From: DATGKD01 sp035294855
GTDB taxonomy: Bacteria; Actinomycetota; Acidimicrobiia; Acidimicrobiales; UBA8190
Length of the DNA stretch: 28,028 bases
Direction: 5' to 3'
NCBI GenBank assembly: GCA_035294855.1
Contig: DATGKD010000056.1
Location: 1-28,028 of the forward strand
Shown here: piece by piece, positions 8,830-16,101 of the stretch
Layout of the letters: each line of letters opens with the position of its first letter
Numbering within the stretch: the stretch's first letter is position 1
Notes under the pieces: generated by a model
Database searches by the model: none
The model's input: only the letters and a program-made list of their open reading frames with translations
Told to the model about the DNA's origin: nothing
Program-made: the position numbers and the translations under genes

Positions 8830-8845
8830 CCCACCGGGCGGTGGG
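8830..8845 (-). promoter_or_regulatory. GC-rich inverted repeat in the rpsB leader
   Basis: CCCACCGGGCGGTGGG is a perfect inverted repeat (seven-base arms, or six-base arms with a four-base loop). It lies immediately downstream of the candidate rpsB start of transcription and about 54 bp after the whiG stop. No T-run follows it on the minus strand, so a classical terminator for whiG is not indicated. It could be a leader hairpin, a protein-binding site or an atypical terminator. Confidence 0.35.
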
Positions 8846-8852
8846 CCGAGCC

Positions 8853-8858
8853 ATGCTA
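8853..8858 (-). promoter_or_regulatory. Candidate -10 box for rpsB
   Basis: In the 160-bp space between whiG and rpsB the minus strand reads TAGCAT at 8858-8853, matching the actinobacterial TANNNT -10 pattern. No good -35 is seen 17-18 bp upstream. Transcription would begin near 8846, giving a leader of about 108 nt before the rpsB GTG. Inference from pattern only. Confidence 0.35.
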
Positions 8859-8898
8859 TCCGACAGGGGTGACGGGACGACCCGGCGGAGGTCGAGGT

Positions 8899-9744
8899 TC
8901 AGCCGGTGGCTGCTGCGCCTGCCCGGCTGCGGCGGCCACCCGCGGCCCGCCGGCCCCTCGCGTCCGGAGTGCCTTGCGCCCGGTCGCTCAGGCGCCCCCG
9001 CAACTGCAGCACCGCCTTGGTGTGGATCTGACAGACGCGGCTTTCGGTCACGCCCAAGATCTCGCCGATCTCCGCGAGCGTGAGGCCTTCGTAGTAGTAC
9101 AGCGACAGGACGGTGCGTTCCCGGTCGGCGAGCTGCATGATCGCCTGGGCGAGGATCTCCTTCGACTCCTTGTCCTCGAAGAGCGCCACCGGGCCCGCGG
9201 TGGCATCGGGGATGGTGTCGCCCAGGGTCGTGCGGTCGCTGCGGTCGCCGCCCACCATGAACACCTCGTCGAGCGCGGCGACGCCGACGAACGAGATCTG
9301 GCGGAGGATCTCCTGGAGGTCCTGCTCGGCCATGCCCAGCTCGGCGGCGACCTCGGCGTCGGTGGGTGTCCGCAGCAGGTTGGCTTCGAGCGCCGCGTAC
9401 GCCTGCTCGACCGCGCGCGCCTTCGCCCGGATCGAACGCGGCACCCAGTCGATGGCCCGCAACTCGTCGATGATCGCCCCCCGTATGCGCGGGATGGCGT
9501 AGGTCTCGAACTTCACCTGGCGCCCGGGGTTGTAGCGGTCGATGGCGTCGATGAGGCCGATGATGCCGTAGCTGACCAGGTCAGAGCCGTCCACGTGCTG
9601 CGGGAGGCCCACCGCGACCCGGGCGGCCACGTACTTCACGAGCGGTGAGTAAAGGACGATGAGCTGATCGCGGATATGGCGATCGCCCTTCTTCTTGTAC
9701 TCGGCCCACAGGCGGGCTGTAGCGCCGTCGTCGTCGGTGGTCAC
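8899..9744 (-). CDS. whiG: RNA polymerase sigma factor, FliA/WhiG family
   Basis: Alternative sigma factor of the sigma-28 group; in Streptomyces WhiG drives sporulation genes, while other members control motility. The 281 residues contain region 2 (LIVLYSPLVKYVAARVAVGLP at about 28-48, then DLVSYGIIGLIDAIDRYNP and VKFETYAIPRIRGAIIDELR), region 3 (RTPTDAEVAAELGM) and region 4 with the helix-turn-helix LTLAEIGEILGVTESRVCQIHTK. The last 30 or so residues are Arg/Ala/Gly-rich. The GTG at 9744 sits just after the xerC stop and is preceded by a G-run that can act as a ribosome site. No flagellar gene, anti-sigma factor or other whi gene is visible here, so the regulon is unknown. Proximity to rpsB resembles Streptomyces. 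Confidence 0.92.
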   Translation of the reverse strand: MTTDDDGATARLWAEYKKKGDRHIRDQLIVLYSPLVKYVAARVAVGLPQHVDGSDLVSYGIIGLIDAIDRYNPGRQVKFETYAIPRIRGAIIDELRAIDWVPRSIRAKARAVEQAYAALEANLLRTPTDAEVAAELGMAEQDLQEILRQISFVGVAALDEVFMVGGDRSDRTTLGDTIPDATAGPVALFEDKESKEILAQAIMQLADRERTVLSLYYYEGLTLAEIGEILGVTESRVCQIHTKAVLQLRGRLSDRAQGTPDARGRRAAGGRRSRAGAAATG

Positions 9745-9753
9745 CGCCCCCCC

Positions 9754-10704
9754 CTAGGCCCGGGGATGAGTTGCTCCGTAAACCGAGAGCAGTCGGTCTT
9801 TGCTCACATGAGTGTAGACCTGCGTGGTCTGCAGACTGGCGTGTCCCAGGAGCTCCTGGACAACTCGCAGGTCCGCGCCCCCGTCGAGCAGGTGCGTGGC
9901 GAAGCTGTGGCGCAGGGCGTGCGGATGGGTGGGGGCCGGCGCCCACCGGTCGAGGATGCGCCGGACGTCGCGCGGTGAGAGCCGACGACCGCGCCGGTTG
10001 AGGAACAGCGCCTCCTCGGGACTGTCGGCGGTCACGAGGAGCCGGCGCGCGTGCTTCTCCCACTGCTCCACCGCTGCCACGCAGCGCTCGTGCATGGGGA
10101 CGCGCCGCTCACGGCCGCCCTTCCCGAACACGTCGACCACGGCGGCGCGCACGTCCACGTCAGGCATGTCGAGGCCGCACAACTCACCCACGCGCAGCCC
10201 GCACCCGTAGAGCAGCTCGAGCACGGCGAGGTCCCGGTCCGCCACCGCCTCCTCGAGCCCGACTGCTGCCGGCCCGTCGGCGGATGAACCGCCTTGCGGC
10301 TGCGGCTGCGGCTGCGACTGCGCCGCGGCGATGGACGCGGCCGGGCGTGCACCGAACATCTCGGCGAGCTCCCTGCGGTCGAGGACCCGGGGCAAGCGCG
10401 CCCCCCCGCCGGGCACCTGCAGCCGGCGGGCGGGATCGGCACCGATCTGCCCCCGGCGCCGCTGCCACGCGAAGTAGCTGCGCAGCGCGGCTGCTTTGCG
10501 GGCCACGCTCGTGCGCGCGTAGCGCCGGGTCGTGAGGTACGCCAGGTACCGGCGCAACAGCAGCCGGTCGACGTCGGCGGGATCGCGAGCGCCGGAGCGT
10601 TCGGCCCACGCCACAAAGGCCTCCACGTCGGTCACGTACGCACGTCCGGTGGCCGCGGCCTGCCCACCCAACGACCGGGCAAACGCGTCGAGCGCCCAGG
10701 CCAT
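9754..10704 (-). CDS. xerC: Tyrosine recombinase XerC/XerD-like
   Basis: Site-specific recombinase, most likely for resolving chromosome dimers at dif. From the ATG at 10704 it has 316 residues: an N-terminal SAM-like core-binding domain (about 1-95) and a catalytic domain with Arg171 (GLRVGEL), Lys195 (GKGGRERRVP), His262 and Arg265 (HALRHSFATHLL), His288 (LGHASLQTTQ) and nucleophile Tyr297 (VYTHVS). All catalytic residues are present. An insertion at about 120-155, rich in Gln/Pro and Ala, separates two catalytic-domain segments. The open frame upstream of 10704 runs antisense to the neighbouring gene and is discarded. The stop lies nine bases before whiG, with which it is probably cotranscribed. 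No att sites or phage genes accompany it. Confidence 0.93.
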   Translation of the reverse strand: MAWALDAFARSLGGQAAATGRAYVTDVEAFVAWAERSGARDPADVDRLLLRRYLAYLTTRRYARTSVARKAAALRSYFAWQRRRGQIGADPARRLQVPGGGARLPRVLDRRELAEMFGARPAASIAAAQSQPQPQPQGGSSADGPAAVGLEEAVADRDLAVLELLYGCGLRVGELCGLDMPDVDVRAAVVDVFGKGGRERRVPMHERCVAAVEQWEKHARRLLVTADSPEEALFLNRRGRRLSPRDVRRILDRWAPAPTHPHALRHSFATHLLDGGADLRVVQELLGHASLQTTQVYTHVSKDRLLSVYGATHPRA

Positions 10705-10740
10705 CGGGTCACCGTACCCGTCTTCGGGCTCGAGCGACGC

Positions 10741-10746
10741 TATTGT
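10741..10746 (+). promoter_or_regulatory. Candidate -10 box for the substrate-binding lipoprotein gene
   Basis: TATTGT fits the TANNNT pattern and is one of the few AT-rich spots in the 114-bp divergent space between xerC and the lipoprotein gene. No clear -35 is visible. The implied leader, about 65 nt, carries the inverted repeats annotated at 10764-10794. Confidence 0.3.
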
Positions 10747-10763
10747 CCAGCGCGGCAGGGGCG

Positions 10764-10794
10764 CAGGCCGCGCGGCCGCGCAGATCGAGGCCTG
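10764..10794. promoter_or_regulatory. Nested inverted repeats upstream of the lipoprotein gene
   Basis: CAGGCC (10764-10769) and GGCCTG (10789-10794) are exact inverted arms. Between them lies the 12-bp palindrome GCGCGGCCGCGC (10770-10781). The block ends 24 bp before the GTG of the plus-strand gene. It could form a leader hairpin or bind a dimeric regulator, but GC-rich DNA yields such palindromes by chance fairly often. Confidence 0.3.
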
Positions 10795-10818
10795 ATCGCC
10801 CCGAAGGGGGTTCCGACA

Positions 10819-12504
10819 GTGCCTAAGCGCATCGACCGCCGATCTTTCTTGGCTCGCGGTGTGGCGACCGCCGCAGGTGTCGGCGTGGCCGGCGCGGGTG
10901 GGGGTGTCCTGAGCGCGTGCGGCTCGGGCGGCGGCGGCTCGGGAGGTTCGCTGTCGAGCGGGCAACGCAACGGCATCGCCACGGGCACGCCGAAGAAAGG
11001 CGGCTCGCTCGTGTTCGGGGTGGAAGCCGAGGAGCAGGGCTTCGACCCGGCGACGGGCCGGTTCGACGAGACGGGCATCCTCTACGCGCGCACCGTCTTC
11101 GACCCACTCACCATCCTGGCCGACGACGGCAGCGTCCAGCCCTACCTGGCCCAGTCGGTCACCCCCAACGGCGACTACTCCGAGTGGACGATCACGGCGC
11201 GCCCCAACGTGATGTTCCACGACGGCACGCCGTGCGACGGGGCAGCCATCGCCGGCAGCCTCGAGCACTTCATCAAGGGCCTGTTGGGCCTCACGTTCAA
11301 CACCGTGACCAACATCTCGGTGCCGACCCCGAACACCGTCGTCATCAGCCTGAAGCAACCGTGGGTGCCCTTCCCCGCCTACCTGGCCGGCGGCATCGGC
11401 GGCCAGCCGGGGTACATCATCGCCCCGTCCATGGCCTCGAACCCGAACGGGACGAAGAACCCCGTGGGCACGGGACCGTTCCGCTTCAAGGAGTGGGTGC
11501 CGAACGACCACTTCACCGCGGTCCGTAACACCAACTACTGGCGGTCGGGTCTGCCCTACCTCGACCAGATCACGTACAAGCCGATCACCGACGGCCAGCA
11601 ACGGGCCAACTCGCTGCAGGCGGGGACGATCGACATCATGCACACGACGCTCCCCGGCAGCATCCTCCAGTTCCAATCGGACACCAGCTACGGGTACGTC
11701 GACGACACCCGGCACATCGTGGGCCAGCCCGACATGAACTTCATCCAGATCAACACCCAGAACCCGCCGGTGAACGACATCCGGGTGCGGCAGGCCATGG
11801 CCATGGCCATCAACCCGCGCCAGTTCTCCCAGGTGGTGGACAAGGGTGTCAACCCGCCGACCAACCAGCCCTTCGTCGCCGGCACGCCCTTCTACGTCCA
11901 GGACGCCGGCTATCCCGCGTACAACCCGAGCGCCGCCAGGCAGCTCATCCAACAGGTCGAGCACGACCTCGGCAAGCCGGTGTCGTTCTCGTACGCCACC
12001 ACGACCGACGCCCACTCGCTCGTCGCCGCGCAGTACCTCCAGAACCAGCTCCAGCAGGTGGGCATGCAGGTGTCGATCACCCAGGTGCAGCAGGCCGACG
12101 TCATCAACCTGGCGCTCGACGGCGGCTACCAGACCGTGGGGTGGCGCCAGTTCGCGGCGGTGGACCCCGACCTCAACTACCTGTGGTGGAGCCCGACCGA
12201 GATCTTCGGGACGGGGCCGACGGCGATCGCCCCCAACTTCGCCCGCAACAACGACCCCGAGATCGAGGTCTTCCTCCAGGAGGGACGGCGGTCCACCGAC
12301 CCGACGGTGCGGGCCACGGCGTACCAGAACATCGCCAAGAAGCTGAACCAGGACCTGCCCTACATCTGGAACGACCGCACGGTCTGGGCGGTCGTGGCCA
12401 ACGCCAAGGTGCAGAACTTCAACAACCCCACGACGCCCTCGGGGGCGAAGGCGTACGGCATGCTGGTGGGGACCATCTGGGCCAACCAGATCTGGCTGAC
12501 CTGA
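10819..12504 (+). CDS. ABC transporter substrate-binding lipoprotein, family 5 (peptide/nickel type), Tat signal
   Basis: Extracytoplasmic solute-binding protein of 561 residues. The GTG start at 10819 has AAGGGGG eight bases upstream. The N-terminus carries a twin-arginine motif (RRSFLARG, 7-14), a hydrophobic stretch and a lipobox LSAC with the lipidated Cys34, followed by a Gly/Ser linker. This indicates Tat export and anchoring on the outer face of the membrane. The mature part matches the SBP_bac_5 fold: YARTVFDPLTILADDGSVQP, then WTITARPNVMFHDGTP, GTGPFRFKEW, and DIRVRQAMAMAINPRQ. The ligand (oligopeptide, opine or other) cannot be told. No permease or ATPase gene is in the window, so it is an orphan here. 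mtrA follows after 67 bp on the same strand. Confidence 0.92.
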   Translation: MPKRIDRRSFLARGVATAAGVGVAGAGGGVLSACGSGGGGSGGSLSSGQRNGIATGTPKKGGSLVFGVEAEEQGFDPATGRFDETGILYARTVFDPLTILADDGSVQPYLAQSVTPNGDYSEWTITARPNVMFHDGTPCDGAAIAGSLEHFIKGLLGLTFNTVTNISVPTPNTVVISLKQPWVPFPAYLAGGIGGQPGYIIAPSMASNPNGTKNPVGTGPFRFKEWVPNDHFTAVRNTNYWRSGLPYLDQITYKPITDGQQRANSLQAGTIDIMHTTLPGSILQFQSDTSYGYVDDTRHIVGQPDMNFIQINTQNPPVNDIRVRQAMAMAINPRQFSQVVDKGVNPPTNQPFVAGTPFYVQDAGYPAYNPSAARQLIQQVEHDLGKPVSFSYATTTDAHSLVAAQYLQNQLQQVGMQVSITQVQQADVINLALDGGYQTVGWRQFAAVDPDLNYLWWSPTEIFGTGPTAIAPNFARNNDPEIEVFLQEGRRSTDPTVRATAYQNIAKKLNQDLPYIWNDRTVWAVVANAKVQNFNNPTTPSGAKAYGMLVGTIWANQIWLT

Positions 12505-12571
12505 GCGCCCCCGGCTCACCCCCGGCGGGCGAACGGGGCCCGAGGAGGGAGCGAGCCGTGAGCGGACGGCG

Positions 12572-13249
12572 ATGAGCAGCCGAATCCTGCTCGTCGAAGA
12601 CGACGAGCGGATCCGGGCCTCGATGCGGCTCGCCCTCGAGGACGAGGGCTATGAAGTCGACGAGTCGGGGTCCGGCGAGACAGCCCTGGAGCGCTTCGGC
12701 GAGACCGCCGCCGACGTCGTGCTCATCGACCTCATGCTCCCCGGCATGGACGGCTTCGAGACGTGTCGCCAGCTGCGCCGGTCGAGCGCGGTGCCGGTGA
12801 TCATGGTGACGGCTCGCACCGACACCCACGACGTCGTGGCGGGGCTCGAAGCCGGCGCGGACGACTACGTCACCAAGCCCTTCGTGGCCAAGGAGCTCTC
12901 GGCGCGCATCAGGGCGCTGCTGCGCCGGACGAGGTCGGTGGACGATCCGGACATGCTCACATTCGGCGACGTAGAGGTCCGTCCCGACGAAGGCACCGTG
13001 CGACGCGCCGGACACGAGGTGCACTGCACGCGCACCGAGTTCCGCCTCCTGTGCGAACTGGCGGCCAACCCGGGCAAGGTGCTCTCGCGTGAGCAGCTGC
13101 TCGACCGGGTGTGGGGCTACGACTACTTCGGCGACGGGAGGCTCGTCGACGTGCACATCCGGAGGCTTCGCATCAAGGTGGAGCCCGATGCGGCCAATCC
13201 CCGCCACATCCTGACGGTGCGAGGGATGGGCTACAAGCTCGCCGTCTGA
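12572..13249 (+). CDS. mtrA: Two-component response regulator, OmpR/PhoB family (MtrA-like)
   Basis: DNA-binding regulator of 225 residues. The receiver domain (1-120) has the acidic pair Asp10/Asp11, phospho-acceptor Asp53 (VLIDLMLPGMDG), Thr80 and Lys102 (YVTKPF). The winged-helix output domain (about 130-225) contains TRTEFRLLCELAANPGKVLS, LLDRVWGYDY and RLVDVHIRRLRIKVE. Resemblance to mycobacterial MtrA is clear by eye, and the order regulator, kinase, GerMN lipoprotein matches mtrA-mtrB-lpqB, where the pair governs cell-wall and division genes. A different OmpR-family member cannot be excluded. The ATG at 12572 is the natural start; the nearest strong purine run (GAGGAGGGAG) lies somewhat far upstream, about 20 bp. 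Confidence 0.9.
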   Translation: MSSRILLVEDDERIRASMRLALEDEGYEVDESGSGETALERFGETAADVVLIDLMLPGMDGFETCRQLRRSSAVPVIMVTARTDTHDVVAGLEAGADDYVTKPFVAKELSARIRALLRRTRSVDDPDMLTFGDVEVRPDEGTVRRAGHEVHCTRTEFRLLCELAANPGKVLSREQLLDRVWGYDYFGDGRLVDVHIRRLRIKVEPDAANPRHILTVRGMGYKLAV

Positions 13250-13260
13250 GGGGCCGACCG

Positions 13261-14928
13261 ATGTTCGCTTCGCGTCACCGGTTGTCGGACACGGTGCGCC
13301 TGACCGAGCAGGCAGGCGCACCGTGGCGCCCGCGACGCCGCCGGGCGCGCCTCGGGCTGCGCGCGCGGGTCACCGTGACCTTCGGCCTCGGCGCACTGGC
13401 GCTGTCGGCGACGATGGCCGGGCTCACGTACTTTACGGCCCGACAATTCGTGTTGAACGAGCGGCAGAGCGCCATCCTGCGCCAGGCCTACGTCAACGCC
13501 TCGCTGGCGCGCACCACGCTTCGCTCCGCCAGCCCCGACATCACCCAGCTCCTCGACTCGCTGGACACCGTGCCGGGCTCGCGTTCGGTGCTCGAGCTGA
13601 AGGGACAGTGGTACGCGACCTCCATATCGGTCGGCGAGCACGCCATTCCGCTGTCGCTACGCCAGCTCGTGCTGACCGGCACGCCCGCCACGCAGCACTT
13701 CGCCCTGGCGAACACGCCGCAACTCGCGGTCGGCGTACCGATCCCGAGCGTCGACGCGGCGTACTTCGAGGTGTTCTCGCTCGACGAGCTGAGCCGGACG
13801 CTGCGCATTCTCGCGCTCGCGCTGGCAGGCGCAGCGCTCGTGACGACCGTGGCCGGGGCCGTCATCGGGCGATGGGCGAGCGGTCGCGTGCTGCGGCCCC
13901 TCGCGCAGGTGTCGAAGACGGCGGAGACCATCGCCGCGGGGAGCCGCGACGTGCGCCTGGTGGCCGACGACGACCGCGAGCTGTCCGCCCTGGCCTCCTC
14001 GTTCAACCGGATGACCGATGCGCTGCAGGAGCGGATCGCGCACGAAGAGCGCTTCACCTCCGACGTGAGCCACGAGCTGCGTTCGCCCCTCACCACCTTG
14101 GCCACCTCGCTGGAGGTCCTCGAATCCCATCGTGACGAGATGACCGAGCGCACCGGGCACGCGCTCGACCTGCTCGCCGCAGAGCTGCGGCGCTTCCAGC
14201 ACATGGTGGACGACCTGATGGAGATCAGCCGCGTGGACACGGGCTCCGCCGAACTGTTGCTCGACGAGGTGGACGTCGGCGAGCTGGCGCGCCAGGCGGC
14301 GACCGCGGGGGGCGCCGCCGGGGTTCCCGTCGAGGTCGACCCGAAGGTGGCGGGCGCGCGGCTGCAAGTCGACAAGCGCCGCATCGAACGGGTGGTCGCC
14401 AACCTGGTGGCCAACGCCGCTCAGCACGCCGGAGGCGTCACGCGCATCGGGGTGGAGCCGAGCGACGGCGGGGTGCGGCTCGTGGTGGCGGACCGGGGGC
14501 CCGGGGTCGCCCCCGCGGAGCGCGAACGGGTGTTCGAGCGCTTCTACCGCGGCCAGGCAGCCGGCCAGCGGGGTGCCACCAATGGCACCGGTCTCGGCCT
14601 GTCGCTCGTGGCCGAACACGTCCGCCTGCACGGTGGCCGCGTGTGGGTCGAGGGCGACGATTCCGGCGGAACCGTGGACGGCGGACGAGGCGCGGAGAAC
14701 CGGTTCGTGGTGGAGCTCCCGGTGCTGGCCGCAGCGACCGCGTCCCCCGACGACTCCGACGACCCCGACAGCGCAGCCGGGTGCGCCCGGGGCGCGATGC
14801 CGCCCGCGGTACCGGCGACGGTTCGTGACGAGGTCACGGACGGGAACGAGGACGGCCACGACGGCGCGCCCGCTGACGGTGATGACCCCTCCGGTCACCA
14901 GTCGGCCCGACGACCGGCGAAGCGATGA
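13261..14928 (+). CDS. mtrB: Two-component sensor histidine kinase (MtrB-like)
   Basis: Membrane sensor of 555 residues starting at ATG 13261, 11 bp after the regulator stop with GAGGGG between. A basic N-terminus precedes helix 1 (about 40-62). An extracytoplasmic domain (about 63-180) follows, then helix 2 (about 182-203) and HAMP (about 205-258). The phospho-acceptor is His271 in SDVSHELRSPLTTL. The ATPase domain has the N box at 381-391 (NLVANAAQHAG), G1 at 411-416 (DRGPGV), FERFYRG, and G2 at 442-450 (GTGLGLSLV). The last 50 or so residues are an Asp-rich tail of unknown role. The stop overlaps the next start by four bases (ATGA). It most likely phosphorylates the regulator encoded just upstream; the signal is unknown. 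Confidence 0.9.
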   Translation: MFASRHRLSDTVRLTEQAGAPWRPRRRRARLGLRARVTVTFGLGALALSATMAGLTYFTARQFVLNERQSAILRQAYVNASLARTTLRSASPDITQLLDSLDTVPGSRSVLELKGQWYATSISVGEHAIPLSLRQLVLTGTPATQHFALANTPQLAVGVPIPSVDAAYFEVFSLDELSRTLRILALALAGAALVTTVAGAVIGRWASGRVLRPLAQVSKTAETIAAGSRDVRLVADDDRELSALASSFNRMTDALQERIAHEERFTSDVSHELRSPLTTLATSLEVLESHRDEMTERTGHALDLLAAELRRFQHMVDDLMEISRVDTGSAELLLDEVDVGELARQAATAGGAAGVPVEVDPKVAGARLQVDKRRIERVVANLVANAAQHAGGVTRIGVEPSDGGVRLVVADRGPGVAPAERERVFERFYRGQAAGQRGATNGTGLGLSLVAEHVRLHGGRVWVEGDDSGGTVDGGRGAENRFVVELPVLAAATASPDDSDDPDSAAGCARGAMPPAVPATVRDEVTDGNEDGHDGAPADGDDPSGHQSARRPAKR

Positions 14929-15548
14929 CGCGCCGGAGCGTGCCGGTCAGGATCGTCGGTGCCGCGGCGACCATCGCCGCCGCCTTTCTCCTCGGGTCGT
15001 GCGGTGTCCCGATCGACGCGCAGCCCGCGGCGCTGAGTCGTAGCGGCGTGCCGTTCAACCTGCTCGACCCGTCCACTCCCACCAGCACCTCCACCTCGAC
15101 GCCGTCACCCATCGAGGTCCCGGTGACCATCTTCTTGATGGGGGCCGACGGCCACGTGGTCCCCCGCCAGCGCGACGTGCCGGTGTCCGCACCCGACCTC
15201 TTCACGGTGATGGGCGCGCTGGTCCTCGGCCCCACCGACGCCGAGGCGGCTTCCGGCTTGCTGAGCGCCATCCCCGCCCAGACGACCGTGCTCGGCGCGA
15301 CCATCAGCGGGGGCGTCGCCACCGTCAACCTGGGCACGACGTTCGGTCAGCTGGTGGGCCCTCCGCAGATCCAGGCGGTGGCCCAGGTGGTGTTCACGGC
15401 GTCGGCGGTCCCGGGGGTCACAGGCGTCATGTTCCAACTCGACGGCCAGCCCGTCGAGGTCCCGGTGGCGAGCGGCGCGCAGGTCCCGGTGGCGAACACC
15501 TCCCAATTCACGTCGCTGGCGCCGACGACGAACCCGACGCCCGCCTGA
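14925..15548 (+). CDS. GerMN-domain lipoprotein, shortened LpqB-like protein
   Basis: Predicted lipoprotein of 207 residues. The signal peptide ends in the lipobox LGSC, with lipidated Cys26. A Ser/Thr/Pro linker (about 46-62) leads to one GerMN domain (about 64-185). Its strands include VPVTIFLMGADGHVVPRQRD and ALVLGPTDAEAASGLLSAIP, with the typical 'GLxSAIP' strip, and GVATVNLGTTF. In mycobacteria and corynebacteria LpqB follows mtrB and combines a GerMN domain with a large C-terminal propeller-like domain; that second domain is absent here. The ATGA overlap with the kinase gene argues for coupled synthesis and a shared role, perhaps modulating the kinase outside the membrane. It ends in a Thr/Pro-rich tail. 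Confidence 0.85.
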   Translation: MTRRSVPVRIVGAAATIAAAFLLGSCGVPIDAQPAALSRSGVPFNLLDPSTPTSTSTSTPSPIEVPVTIFLMGADGHVVPRQRDVPVSAPDLFTVMGALVLGPTDAEAASGLLSAIPAQTTVLGATISGGVATVNLGTTFGQLVGPPQIQAVAQVVFTASAVPGVTGVMFQLDGQPVEVPVASGAQVPVANTSQFTSLAPTTNPTPA

Positions 15549-15597
15549 CGCCGGTGCCGAACGCGTCCTGTCCGGTCGCCTTCGTCAGTCGCCCTCG

Positions 15598-16014
15598 TCA
15601 ATCGAGAGTGCGACGGCCCGCGGTGACGTCCTGCACTGCCAACTTGGGCGCGTTGCCCCAGAGGTGCTCGAGGTCGTAATAGGCGCGTGCGTCGTCCCGG
15701 AAGACGTGGACGAGGAAGTCGCCGTAGTCCATGAGGACCCACGTCAGGTCGCGCAGTCCCTCGACCGCCCAGGGCGAGCGACCCTCTGACGCCTTCAGCT
15801 CGCGCTCGACCTCCTCGACGATGGTGCGCACTTGACGCGTGTTGCGACCCGCGGTGATCACGAAGGCGTCGGTGACGTCGAGGACCTCGCGCATGTCGAG
15901 GACGACGGTGTCCGTGCCCAGCTTGTCGTCCGCGACCCGGGCGGCCGTGATGGCTGCGTCCGGCAGGGCCTCTCGCCCGCTGTCCGCCGACGTCCGCTCG
16001 GCGGATGCGCTCAT
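15598..16014 (-). CDS. rsfS: Ribosomal silencing factor RsfS (YbeB/Iojap family)
   Basis: Binds L14 on the free large subunit and blocks 30S joining during starvation. The 138 residues have a variable 20-residue N-terminus, then AAITAARVADDKLGTDTVVLDM, DAFVITAGRNTRQVRTIVEEVE, and the family core WAVEGLRDLTWVLMDYGDFLVHVF followed by DLEHLWGNAP. The ATG at 16014 lacks a clear ribosome site. It follows nadD on the minus strand after 87 bp, the usual nadD-rsfS order, and converges with the GerMN lipoprotein gene across 49 bp in which I see no clear terminator. Confidence 0.95.
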   Translation of the reverse strand: MSASAERTSADSGREALPDAAITAARVADDKLGTDTVVLDMREVLDVTDAFVITAGRNTRQVRTIVEEVERELKASEGRSPWAVEGLRDLTWVLMDYGDFLVHVFRDDARAYYDLEHLWGNAPKLAVQDVTAGRRTLD

Positions 16015-16101
16015 GCGGCGGGTACCGCCACGATCACCCCGGTCGATCCGTCACGCACACGCGGCGGTCGGCCGCTGGCGGGCGAACGGTGGACGGACGA
16101 C

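Noticed and set aside
9754..10704. Integrase of a mobile element
   Set aside because: Tyrosine recombinase of housekeeping XerC type in a conserved neighbourhood, with no attachment repeats, tRNA or phage genes nearby.
10705..12519. 605-codon upstream extension of xerC
   Set aside because: It is entirely antisense to the substrate-binding lipoprotein gene; the recombinase fold starts at the ATG at 10704.
15549..15597. Bidirectional terminator between the GerMN lipoprotein and rsfS
   Set aside because: No inverted repeat with a T-run could be found in the 49 bp.
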